29,813 nt of DNA, taken from assembly GCA_016715995.1 (NCBI GenBank), contig JADJXF010000016.1, forward strand, positions 1 through 29,813, read 5' to 3'. Numbering within the stretch: the stretch's first letter is position 1; every line of letters begins with the position of its first letter. The stretch is from Flavobacteriales bacterium (GTDB lineage Bacteria > Bacteroidota > Bacteroidia > Flavobacteriales_F > PHOS-HE28). The position numbers and the translations under genes are program-made. Below, in pieces: positions 7,201-13,993 of this stretch. Below the pieces are notes generated by a model. The model was not told the origin of the DNA. It searched no databases and saw nothing but the letters and a program-made list of their open reading frames with translations.

Positions 7201-9530
7201 GCGTGGTGGGTCGCGAGCACACCGCGCAGATCGATGCGGCCGAACGCGAGAAACGGGAAGGTGAGTTCCGCGCAGGCAAGGTGAACACGCTGTTCTGCAG
7301 CCCCACCATGGAGCTGGGCATCGACATCGCCGAACTGAACGTGGTACACATGCGCAACGTGCCGCCCAACGCGGCCAACTATACCCAGCGAAGCGGTCGC
7401 GCTGGCCGGAGCGGACAGACGGCCGTGGTGTTCACCTATTGCAGCAGCCAGAGCCCGCACGACCGCAACTACTTCGAACGCCGTGCGCAATTGGTGAGCG
7501 GCAGCATAACCCCGGCCCGTATCGAGCTGGCGAACGAGGAGCTCATCGCCACGCACTTCAACGCCTTCCTGCTCATGCACATGGGCATCAAGGAACTGCA
7601 CACCTCGGTGAGCGACATCCTGCAGGTGGACAAGGCCCCGCACTACCCCCTGAAGGAGGACATCGCGGCACACATCGACGACCAGATCGCCAAGAACGGC
7701 ACCAAGTGGATGATCGCCTTCCAGGAACTACTGGGGACCGAACATGACCGCTTGAAGGCGGAGGCCACCTGGGGCTATGGCGAGAACTGGTTGAGCGAGA
7801 AGGTCCGCAACTTCCGGCGCAACTTCGATCAGGGTCTGGAGCGTTGGCGCTTGCTTTACAAGCACGCCGTCAGCCTGCTTGCCCGCTCACAGGCCGTCAT
7901 CAACGATCCCACGTATTCGTCTGACAGCCCGGAGCATCGTGATGCACGGCGCGACCTGGGCTTCGCCATCCGCCAGCGCACCCTGCTGCTGAACGAGAGC
8001 AGCCGGGAACAGGGTGGCGAAAGCGAGTTCTATGTGTTCCGCTACCTCGCTGCGGAGGGCTTCCTGCCGGGCTACAACTTCACCCGCTTGCCGGTGCGCG
8101 CCTTCGTGGGCTACAAGCACAAGGACCAGGGCATCTTCCTGAGCCGCCCACGCACCGTGGCGTTGGGCGAGTTCGGCCCGCGCAGCGTGATCTACCACAA
8201 CGGCGGCAAGTTCCGTGTGGACCGCATGCTGGCCAGCCATTTCACCGAAGGCTTCCACCACATGAAGGTGTCCGCGCATACGGGCTATGCGTTCATGGAC
8301 GACCAGATCGTCGGGGCCAACGTGGACCCCATCACGCGCGCTTCCTTGGAGGGTTCGGCTGTGGACATGAAGGCCAACCTGGTGGAACTCGACGAGACCG
8401 AGGCACGGCCTTACCAGCGGATCAACTGCGAAGAGGAGGATCGCATGCGCACGGGCTTCAGCATCGCGGACTACTTCCACTACGAGAAGGGTATCGCCTC
8501 CACCAAGCAGGCCGTGGTGAAGCACCACGGGGCCGACCTGATCAACCTGATCCACGGCCCGGCCACCAAGTTGGTGAAGGTGAACGAAGGCCTGCGCCGC
8601 GCACCAACGCAGACCGGCTTCGCCATTGACCCGGCCAACGGCAAATGGCTGAGCAAGACGGACGTGGAGAAGTACTTGAAGGAAACACCACCCCGGGCCA
8701 ACAAGGAGGTGCGGCTCTTCACCACCATTACCGCGGATACGCTCTATGTGCAGCCACTGGGCGAACTGAAGCTGGATGCCCATGGCGTGGTAACACTGGG
8801 CTATGCCCTGAAGCGCGCCATTGAGCGCACCTACTCCCTGGAGGAGAACGAGATCGGCATGACGGTGATGGGCAAGGGCGATGTGCCGAACGTGATGCTG
8901 TACGAGGCCACCGAAGGCACACTGGGCGTGCTTTCCAGACTGGTGAAGCAAGGCACCGAAATGAAGCAGGTGTTCGCAGCGGCCTATGAGCTGCTGCACT
9001 TCGACCCTTCAACCCGCCAGGACACCGAGCCCACCGAACCGAAAGCCAGCTACCGCAACCTGCTGAGCTATTTCAACCAGCGCGACCACGACAAGATCGA
9101 CCGGCACGCCGTGAAGCCTGCTTTGGAGATGCTGATGGACTGCGAGGTGCTGCCCATGAACGGCGAGCGCGACTACGACGCCCATTTCCACTGGCTGCTC
9201 GGCCATACCGATGCTACCGCCGAAATGGAGCGCACCTTCCTGAAGAAGCTGCATGCGCTTGGGCTACTCCTGCCCGATCGGGCACAAGTGAGCCTGAAGG
9301 CAGAGACCGGCCATTACATCAGTGCCGACTTCGGTTATGAGCTGGACGAACAGATCAGCTATGTGTTCTGCGATGGCAGCGTGCACGACACACCCGAACA
9401 GAAAGCGGAGGACGTGCACAAGCGCAACATCCTGCGCGATGCGGGTTACGATGTGATCGAATGGCACTACATGGAACCGTTCGAGGACCTGATCGCCCGC
9501 CGCAAGGACATTTTCCGCAAAGTGAAATGA
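4227..9530 (+). CDS. YprA-family DEAD/DEAH helicase with DUF1998 and nuclease-like C-terminus (DISARM/Druantia/ARMADA type)
   Basis: A 1767-aa superfamily 2 helicase, probably the core motor of an anti-phage system. I chose ATG 4227 over TTG 4221. Motifs in order: Walker A TSGTGSGKS (about 102-110), DELH box (about 250), motif III TSAT (about 283), the family marker LLSFTDNRQDASLQ (about 666), LGIDI (motif V), and QRSGRAGRSGQ (motif VI, about 1054). DUF1998 follows at about 1560-1640 (EGTLGVLSRLV, then LLSYFNQRDHDKIDR). The usual zinc cysteines of this domain appear replaced (KASYRNLLSYF). The last 80 residues resemble a Vsr/DUF559 endonuclease fold: ADFGYE, CDGSVHD (about 1716), then AED, R, L and GYDVIEW. 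DISARM splits helicase and DUF1998 into DrmA and DrmB; here they are one chain, as in Druantia DruE. The stop overlaps the next ATG. Exact system assignment is inference. Confidence 0.88.
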   Translation: MDAFHLHKNVTDNYDAYLRSFFPPMDARMKEEVDKAMNSGRFIPEPLLQFNPAFRSSKALQALVDGGLITANTKRAFGDISLFDHQVEAISMGTKGKGFVVTSGTGSGKSLTYLATVFDHILKMGEKPKGIKAFLVYPMNALINSQEQEIKKYERRWLRSFVGATGPEVNEPSVVDQEIRELREKTGKVFPITYRKYTGQERDDARDSIRAEQPDIILTNYMMLELIMTRQREDWMRASMQDNLRFVVLDELHTYRGRQGADIAMLMKRISGEAKQELVCIGTSATMATGNYPVKRKTTVAEVASSIFGTSFSTDQVIEETLNAITTIKAADLSKAQMLVALKEPIAKNSPEQEFLIHPLAAWLERTVALQEEGLDRFTRRAPFTFTEITKRLADETGASAELCHTRLQELFQWSEQLNKNAILQEKRRSYLPLKIHQFIAQTNTVRVTLDDKQTRKVIFDDALYVNIDGEDRSLFPVLFSRFSGREFLCVELDGEKGVLKPRDPDDMPDRAPKADRKKQVKLSGKPMDMLQFPKGYLVWAEPGEEPLWSDDEEQYLPASWFKKRKSGNVLDDYYKARLPHPIHFNAKGEWSLEGNPDKYPFLGWYMGAKLLVDPTSGIIYYDDRASEIGKLMRLGNEGRSTATTILSYSVINGMAAQQVEKEKRRLLSFTDNRQDASLQSGHFNDFITTARLRAAIHAALAAAPGNSLSVELIAEAVAKQLRLPEDEYAVNPSPDPTWPDPDNERALKDYLLLRIIYDLKRGWRFNLPNLEQCALLDIDYERLDQYAAQDERWANLPLLAVMNATERANFLRQILTFFRTNYAITYHKIDRDRATTEDFLNEKLDREKLWSMDQDEHIEVPSYMAYEKAEEKAKRIFTRSIGFLSGVGRYVKRKHRDKGLPTMTGADYLEFIIQLCEKLHAGHFLAKEELNTKPAKVTGYRLRLDKVLWKLGDGEKVQVDEVRQYRYKEHASDPNRFFQRLYREGLPAGQGVVGREHTAQIDAAEREKREGEFRAGKVNTLFCSPTMELGIDIAELNVVHMRNVPPNAANYTQRSGRAGRSGQTAVVFTYCSSQSPHDRNYFERRAQLVSGSITPARIELANEELIATHFNAFLLMHMGIKELHTSVSDILQVDKAPHYPLKEDIAAHIDDQIAKNGTKWMIAFQELLGTEHDRLKAEATWGYGENWLSEKVRNFRRNFDQGLERWRLLYKHAVSLLARSQAVINDPTYSSDSPEHRDARRDLGFAIRQRTLLLNESSREQGGESEFYVFRYLAAEGFLPGYNFTRLPVRAFVGYKHKDQGIFLSRPRTVALGEFGPRSVIYHNGGKFRVDRMLASHFTEGFHHMKVSAHTGYAFMDDQIVGANVDPITRASLEGSAVDMKANLVELDETEARPYQRINCEEEDRMRTGFSIADYFHYEKGIASTKQAVVKHHGADLINLIHGPATKLVKVNEGLRRAPTQTGFAIDPANGKWLSKTDVEKYLKETPPRANKEVRLFTTITADTLYVQPLGELKLDAHGVVTLGYALKRAIERTYSLEENEIGMTVMGKGDVPNVMLYEATEGTLGVLSRLVKQGTEMKQVFAAAYELLHFDPSTRQDTEPTEPKASYRNLLSYFNQRDHDKIDRHAVKPALEMLMDCEVLPMNGERDYDAHFHWLLGHTDATAEMERTFLKKLHALGLLLPDRAQVSLKAETGHYISADFGYELDEQISYVFCDGSVHDTPEQKAEDVHKRNILRDAGYDVIEWHYMEPFEDLIARRKDIFRKVK

Positions 9531-12364
9531 GGACCAAGGAACACAAGCCCGGCAGTTTGGTGAACTACCGCCACCGCGATTGGATCGTGCTGCCCAGCGA
9601 CAATGCGGATCTCGTGAAACTGCGTCCGTTGGGCGGGGCCGAGGAGGAGACCACCGCCGTGTACTTGCCCTTGGCATTGCCCGGTGAGGAGATCACCGAA
9701 AGCAGTTTTCCGCAACCCACGCGCACTGACCTTGGCGACTTCAGCACGGCACGCATGCTCTTCAATGCCGCGCGCCTCAGCTTCCGCCACGCCAGCGGAC
9801 CGTTCCGCTGCATGGGCCGCCTCAGCTTCAGGCCGCGCAACTACCAGGTGGTGCCGCTGGTGATGGCGCTGAAACAGGACGTGACCCGCCTGATGGTGGC
9901 GGACGACGTGGGTATCGGCAAGACCATCGAGGCCCTGCTGATCATCCGCGAGTTGATGGAGCGCGGGGAGATCAAGCGCTTCGCCATTCTGTGCCCGCCA
10001 CACCTGTGCGACCAGTGGGCGCAGGAGCTGCGCGACAAGCTGGACATTGAGGCAGCCGTGATCCGCAGCGGCACCGTGCTGGCCTTGCAGAGGAAGGTGC
10101 CCGCCGGGCAACGCCTCTTCCACTACTACCCCTTCCAGGTCATCAGCATCGACTACATCAAGAGCGACCGCAACCACCACCTCTTTCTGGAAGAGGCACC
10201 GGACCTGGTGGTGGTGGACGAGGCGCACACCTGCAGCCGTCCCGCCGGTGCGCGCGGCAAGGGCCAGCAACTGCGCTACCGCCTGCTGCATGAGCTGGCG
10301 GCCAAGCCCAAGCAACACCTGGTGCTGCTCAGCGCCACACCGCACAGCGGCAAGGACGAGGAGTTCCTTTCGCTCTTGGGTCTGCTGAAACCCGAACTGG
10401 CGAAGACGGACCTGCAGAACGCCAGCAAGAAGGAACGCGAGGTCATTGCCGACTACTTCATCCAGCGCAAGCGCGATGACATCCGCAGCTGGCTGGGCGA
10501 GGACACGCCCTTTCCCACGCGCGACCAGGAAGAGAGCACTTATGACATGTCGCCGGATTACCACGCCTTCTATGCGGACGTGGTGCGTTATGCGCGGGGC
10601 ATCAGCAGCAACAAGGGACCAGGGCACCAGGAGCGCATGCGCTGGTGGGCTGCCCTCTCGCTGCTGCGCGGCTGTGTCAGTTCTCCGGCCAACGCTCTGG
10701 CCCTGCTGGGCAACCGCTACCAACGCAAGGTGGAGGATGGCGAGGCTTACGAGCCCGAGGAAGGCACCAGCATGCTCACCGGTTTGGAGACCGACAGCGA
10801 TGCCCCGGAAACGGACATCATCACCCTGGCCGGGCTGAATGAGAGCGAACTGAAGGCCCTCGCCAAGTTGGCCGAACAGGTGAAAGCCCTGCACGGCGTG
10901 GAGCAGGACTGGAAGGTGCGCGAGCTGGTGCGGGCCGTGAAGAAGCTGCTGAAGGACGGCTACCACCCCATCATCTTCTGCCGCTACATCGCCACCGCCA
11001 ACTACGTGGCGCAGATCCTCAAGCAGGAGATCACCGGCAATGTGGACATCCAGGCCGTGACCAGCGAACTGGCCGATGAGCAGCGCCGCCAATTGGTGAC
11101 CGAACTGGGCGGCAAGACCAAGCGCGTGCTGGTGGCCACCGACTGCCTCAGCGAGGGCATCAACCTGCAGGACAACTTCACGGCCGTGGTGCACTACGAC
11201 CTGCCGTGGAACCCGAACCGCCTGGAGCAGCGCGAAGGTCGTGTGGACCGTTTCGGGCAGGAGGCCGACACCATCAAGACCTGGCTGATCCGCGGCAAGG
11301 ACAACCCCGTGGACCTCTTCGTGCTCGATGTGCTCATCAACAAGGTGAAGAAGATCCAGGGCGACATCGGTGTGAGCATCAGCATCGGTGAGAACAACGC
11401 CACCGTGATGGACGCGGCCGTGCGCAAGCTGATCCTGGACCCCGATGCCATCAAGATGCGGCAGCTGCACATCGACTTCGAGGAAAGCGCAACTGAGATC
11501 CTCGAGGCTGAGCACGCGATGACCAAGGAGCTGGAGGCCATGAAGAAACGCGCTAGCAAACTGCGCGAGATCTTCGCGCACAGCAACGTGGACGCCGCGC
11601 TGATCGAGAAGGACCTGCGCGAAGTGGACGAGGCTATCGGTGACATCCACAGCGTGGAGGCCTTTGTGATCCAAGCCATCACACACCTGGGCGGCACCGT
11701 GGAAACCGACCTGGCCGACCACAAGGCCCACGTGGGCAATTTGCCGCGCCACATCCGCGACCTGCTGGGTGGCAAGGGCAACACCGTGCGCATCAGCTTT
11801 CGCAGCCCCACGCCGCACGGCTACGTGTACCTGGGGCGCAACCACCGCTTCGTGGAACAGCTGTGCCAGTTCATGCTGAAGCTCAGCTTCGAGGCACAGG
11901 AGCCCTACCGCCGAGTGGCGCGCACCGCCGTGGTGGTCACCGATGCGGTGCAGACCCGCACCACATTAGTGCAATTCCGTGTGCGCAACGTGATCAAGGA
12001 AAAGAACAGCCAACAACAGGTGATCAGCGAAGAGATGTACCTGTGGGGCTACGAAGGCAGCGGTGCCGATAGCCGCACCCTGGGCTACACCGAGGCCAAG
12101 GACCTGCTACTGAAAGCCCGTGCCGCCGCCAACCTGAGCCCCGAGCAACAGTACGACCGCTTGGACACCGAACTGGCTGCCTTCAAGAAACGCGCGCCGG
12201 AGTTCAATGCCTTGGCCGAACAGCGCGCCTTGAACCTGGTGGAAGCCCATGGCCGCTTCCGTGATCTGGTGGGTGGCCGTACCTACGAAGCGGTACACCC
12301 CGTGCTGCCGCCGGATGTGATGGGCGTGTACATCCTGGTACCCAAACCGACCAAGGCCGTTTGA
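9527..12364 (+). CDS. SNF2-family helicase, DrmD-like
   Basis: A 945-aa Snf2/Rad54-type ATPase expected to translocate on double-stranded DNA. The start is ATG 9527, which overlaps the upstream stop as ATGA; a longer in-frame reading exists but lies wholly inside the helicase gene. Motifs: ADDVGIGKTIEA (Walker A, about 125-136), LCPPHLCDQW (motif Ia), DEAH (231-234), LLSATPHSGKD (motif III), PIIFCRY (motif IV), VATDCLSEGINLQ (motif V) and QREGRVDRFGQ (motif VI, about 568). After residue 620 comes a helical region rich in charged residues (about 650-740) and a mixed C-terminal domain. Relatives of this architecture are DrmD of class 1 DISARM and stand-alone DEAD/SNF2 genes in defence islands. 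Next to a YprA-like helicase and an adenine methyltransferase, a role in phage DNA sensing or translocation is the best guess. Confidence 0.87.
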   Translation: MRTKEHKPGSLVNYRHRDWIVLPSDNADLVKLRPLGGAEEETTAVYLPLALPGEEITESSFPQPTRTDLGDFSTARMLFNAARLSFRHASGPFRCMGRLSFRPRNYQVVPLVMALKQDVTRLMVADDVGIGKTIEALLIIRELMERGEIKRFAILCPPHLCDQWAQELRDKLDIEAAVIRSGTVLALQRKVPAGQRLFHYYPFQVISIDYIKSDRNHHLFLEEAPDLVVVDEAHTCSRPAGARGKGQQLRYRLLHELAAKPKQHLVLLSATPHSGKDEEFLSLLGLLKPELAKTDLQNASKKEREVIADYFIQRKRDDIRSWLGEDTPFPTRDQEESTYDMSPDYHAFYADVVRYARGISSNKGPGHQERMRWWAALSLLRGCVSSPANALALLGNRYQRKVEDGEAYEPEEGTSMLTGLETDSDAPETDIITLAGLNESELKALAKLAEQVKALHGVEQDWKVRELVRAVKKLLKDGYHPIIFCRYIATANYVAQILKQEITGNVDIQAVTSELADEQRRQLVTELGGKTKRVLVATDCLSEGINLQDNFTAVVHYDLPWNPNRLEQREGRVDRFGQEADTIKTWLIRGKDNPVDLFVLDVLINKVKKIQGDIGVSISIGENNATVMDAAVRKLILDPDAIKMRQLHIDFEESATEILEAEHAMTKELEAMKKRASKLREIFAHSNVDAALIEKDLREVDEAIGDIHSVEAFVIQAITHLGGTVETDLADHKAHVGNLPRHIRDLLGGKGNTVRISFRSPTPHGYVYLGRNHRFVEQLCQFMLKLSFEAQEPYRRVARTAVVVTDAVQTRTTLVQFRVRNVIKEKNSQQQVISEEMYLWGYEGSGADSRTLGYTEAKDLLLKARAAANLSPEQQYDRLDTELAAFKKRAPEFNALAEQRALNLVEAHGRFRDLVGGRTYEAVHPVLPPDVMGVYILVPKPTKAV

Positions 12365-12366
12365 GC

Positions 12367-13938
12367 ATGTCCGTGTCGCGCATCTTCATCAGCAGCGTGC
12401 AGAAGGAATTGGCGGCCGAGCGGCGCGCGCTGAAGGACTTCGTACACAGCGATGCGCTCCTGGGCCAGCACTTCGCCGTTTTCCTCTTCGAGGACCTGCC
12501 CGCCAGCGACCAGCGCACCGATGCGGTCTACCTGCACGAGGTGGACCGCGACGACCTGTATGTGGGCCTCTTCGGAATGGAGTATGGGTATCCCGATGCG
12601 AACGGCACATCGCCCACCGAGCACGAGTTCGATCGCGCCACGGCACAAGGCAAAGAGCGGCTCATCTATGTGCTGGGCACTACCGATGAAGGTCGCGATC
12701 CACGAATGACCGCCCTGATCCGCAAGGCCGGGGAGCAGCTCATCCGCAAACGCGTGAGCAGCATTCCGGAACTGACCTCGGCGGTGTACGCCAGCCTGAT
12801 CGATCACCTGCAACGCACCGGCGTGATCCGCCATCTGCCGTACGATGCGGCCGCATGTAACGGCGCTTCGATGGATGACCTGGATCCCGAGAAGGTGGAG
12901 CGCTTCCTGCGCATCGCACAACGCGAACGCAACTACGTACTCGGCCCCGGCACGCCAATGGCCCAGGTACTTACCCACCTGAACCTGTTCGACGGCGACC
13001 GCCCCAGCCATGCCGCCGTGCTGCTCTTCGGCAAAGCCCCGCAACGCCACATCGGCCTTATCAGCAGCGAGGTGAAGTGCATGCATTACCCCACCGCCGC
13101 CGGGGGCAAGCCCATGCTGGACTACAAGATCTTCAAGGGCAGCGCATTCGAGCTGGTGGACCAGGCGGTACACTTCGTCATGGGCAAGCTGGCCCATGCC
13201 GTGGGCAACCGCAGTGAGAGTGTGGGCGCGCCCATCACACCCGAGATCCCGCGCGAAGTGGTGACCGAAGCCATTGTGAACGCCGTGGCCCACCGCGACT
13301 ATGCCAGCGCCGCCAGCGTGCAAGTGGAACTTTTTGCCGATCGCTTTGAGGTAAGCAACCCCGGCACCTTCCCGCCCAACTTGGTCGGCGTGGACCTGAG
13401 CAAGCCCCATTCCTCGCTGCCCCACAACCCCCTCATCGCCGATCCGCTCTTCCTTACCCGCTATATCGAGAAGGCGGGCACCGGCCTGATGGACATGTAC
13501 GCCAAGTGCCGGGCCGCTGGCCTGCCGGACCCCTCCGTGGGGCCTGTTCCGGGCCGGGGCGTGGTGCAGGTGGTACAACGCACCGTGCAAGTCACCGCGC
13601 AAGCTACCGCGCAAGCTGACCCACTGAAGAACAGCGTGTTCGAGGACCTGTCCGTTGTATTGTCCATGCCCACCGCGCAAGTCACCGCGCAAGCTGCCGC
13701 GCAAGTCGCTGCCCTTCTGCAAGCTGCTGCCCAGGGCGATCAAAGCAGCGATGCGCTCATGAGTGCCGCTGGCCTCACGCACCGCGAGCACTTCCGCAAA
13801 CAATACCTCGTGCCCATCATGCAAGGGGGTTGGCTGGTACGCACCTTGAACCCACCTAACCATCCCCAACAACGCTACCGCATCACCGATAGAGGACGCG
13901 TATGGCTGGACCGCTTCAACACCCTGCCCAAAGCATGA
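12367..13938 (+). CDS. DUF4062 and RecG-like HATPase (HATPase_c_4) protein
   Basis: A 523-aa protein starting 2 bases after the SNF2 stop (ATG 12367 preferred over TTG 12361). The N-terminal 100 residues match DUF4062 (RIFISSVQKELAAER, later DLYVGLFGMEYGY and TEHEFDRA), a fold often fused to signalling or NTPase modules in bacterial immunity. Residues about 170-395 match the GHKL-type HATPase_c_4 family: LLFGKAPQR, the ATP-binding N box EAIVNAVAHRDY (about 301-312), DRFEVSNPG (G1 box, about 325) and IEKAGTGLMDM (G2 box, about 366). The usual AlbA_2 domain of such proteins is not obvious. A stretch of TAQ[V/A] repeats (about 406-447) precedes a C-terminal winged helix ending RYRITDRGRVWLDRF. 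Possible roles are an ATP-dependent sensor or DNA-binding regulator; the ATPase of the Hma system is a candidate relative. Confidence 0.83.
   Translation: MSVSRIFISSVQKELAAERRALKDFVHSDALLGQHFAVFLFEDLPASDQRTDAVYLHEVDRDDLYVGLFGMEYGYPDANGTSPTEHEFDRATAQGKERLIYVLGTTDEGRDPRMTALIRKAGEQLIRKRVSSIPELTSAVYASLIDHLQRTGVIRHLPYDAAACNGASMDDLDPEKVERFLRIAQRERNYVLGPGTPMAQVLTHLNLFDGDRPSHAAVLLFGKAPQRHIGLISSEVKCMHYPTAAGGKPMLDYKIFKGSAFELVDQAVHFVMGKLAHAVGNRSESVGAPITPEIPREVVTEAIVNAVAHRDYASAASVQVELFADRFEVSNPGTFPPNLVGVDLSKPHSSLPHNPLIADPLFLTRYIEKAGTGLMDMYAKCRAAGLPDPSVGPVPGRGVVQVVQRTVQVTAQATAQADPLKNSVFEDLSVVLSMPTAQVTAQAAAQVAALLQAAAQGDQSSDALMSAAGLTHREHFRKQYLVPIMQGGWLVRTLNPPNHPQQRYRITDRGRVWLDRFNTLPKA
13582..13707 (+). repeat. 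12-bp in-frame repeat encoding TAQ[V/A] units
   Basis: Six near-identical 12-bp units in two clusters, 13582-13617 (three copies) and 13672-13707 (three copies), each close to ACCGCGCAAGTC or ACCGCGCAAGCT. They encode VTAQ/ATAQ-type units in the DUF4062-HATPase protein, between the ATPase domain and the winged helix. Related QVTxQV repeats are seen in Fic and HATPase_c_4 proteins. Confidence 0.85.
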
Positions 13939-13951
13939 CCCCGCAAGTCCC

Positions 13952-13988
13952 TCATCATCCGATCATCTCATCATCTGATCATCTGATC
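13952..13988. repeat. 8-bp tandem repeat in the gap before the methyltransferase
   Basis: About 4.6 copies of an 8-bp unit of the form [T/C][C/G]ATCATC fill most of the 55-base gap between the HATPase gene and the methyltransferase start at 13994: TCATCATC, CGATCATC, TCATCATC, TGATCATC, TGATC. No Shine-Dalgarno sequence is visible in the gap. Confidence 0.85.
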
Positions 13989-13993
13989 GCCGC

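Noticed and set aside
4227..9530. Complete DISARM class 1 or 2 assignment
   Set aside because: No separate drmB, no PLD-type drmC and no cytosine methyltransferase drmMII are visible, so only a family-level relationship is claimed.
9467..11845. Long open frame of 792 codons on the - strand
   Set aside because: It is the antisense shadow of the SNF2 helicase gene, has low-complexity His/Val/Leu-rich content without motifs, and arises from high GC at third positions.
13582..13707. CRISPR-like repeats
   Set aside because: The units are 12 bp, in frame within a protein, without spacers of constant length and without cas genes.
12283..13872. Open frame of 529 codons on the - strand
   Set aside because: It lies opposite the DUF4062-HATPase gene, whose + strand product has clear conserved motifs; the - strand product has none.
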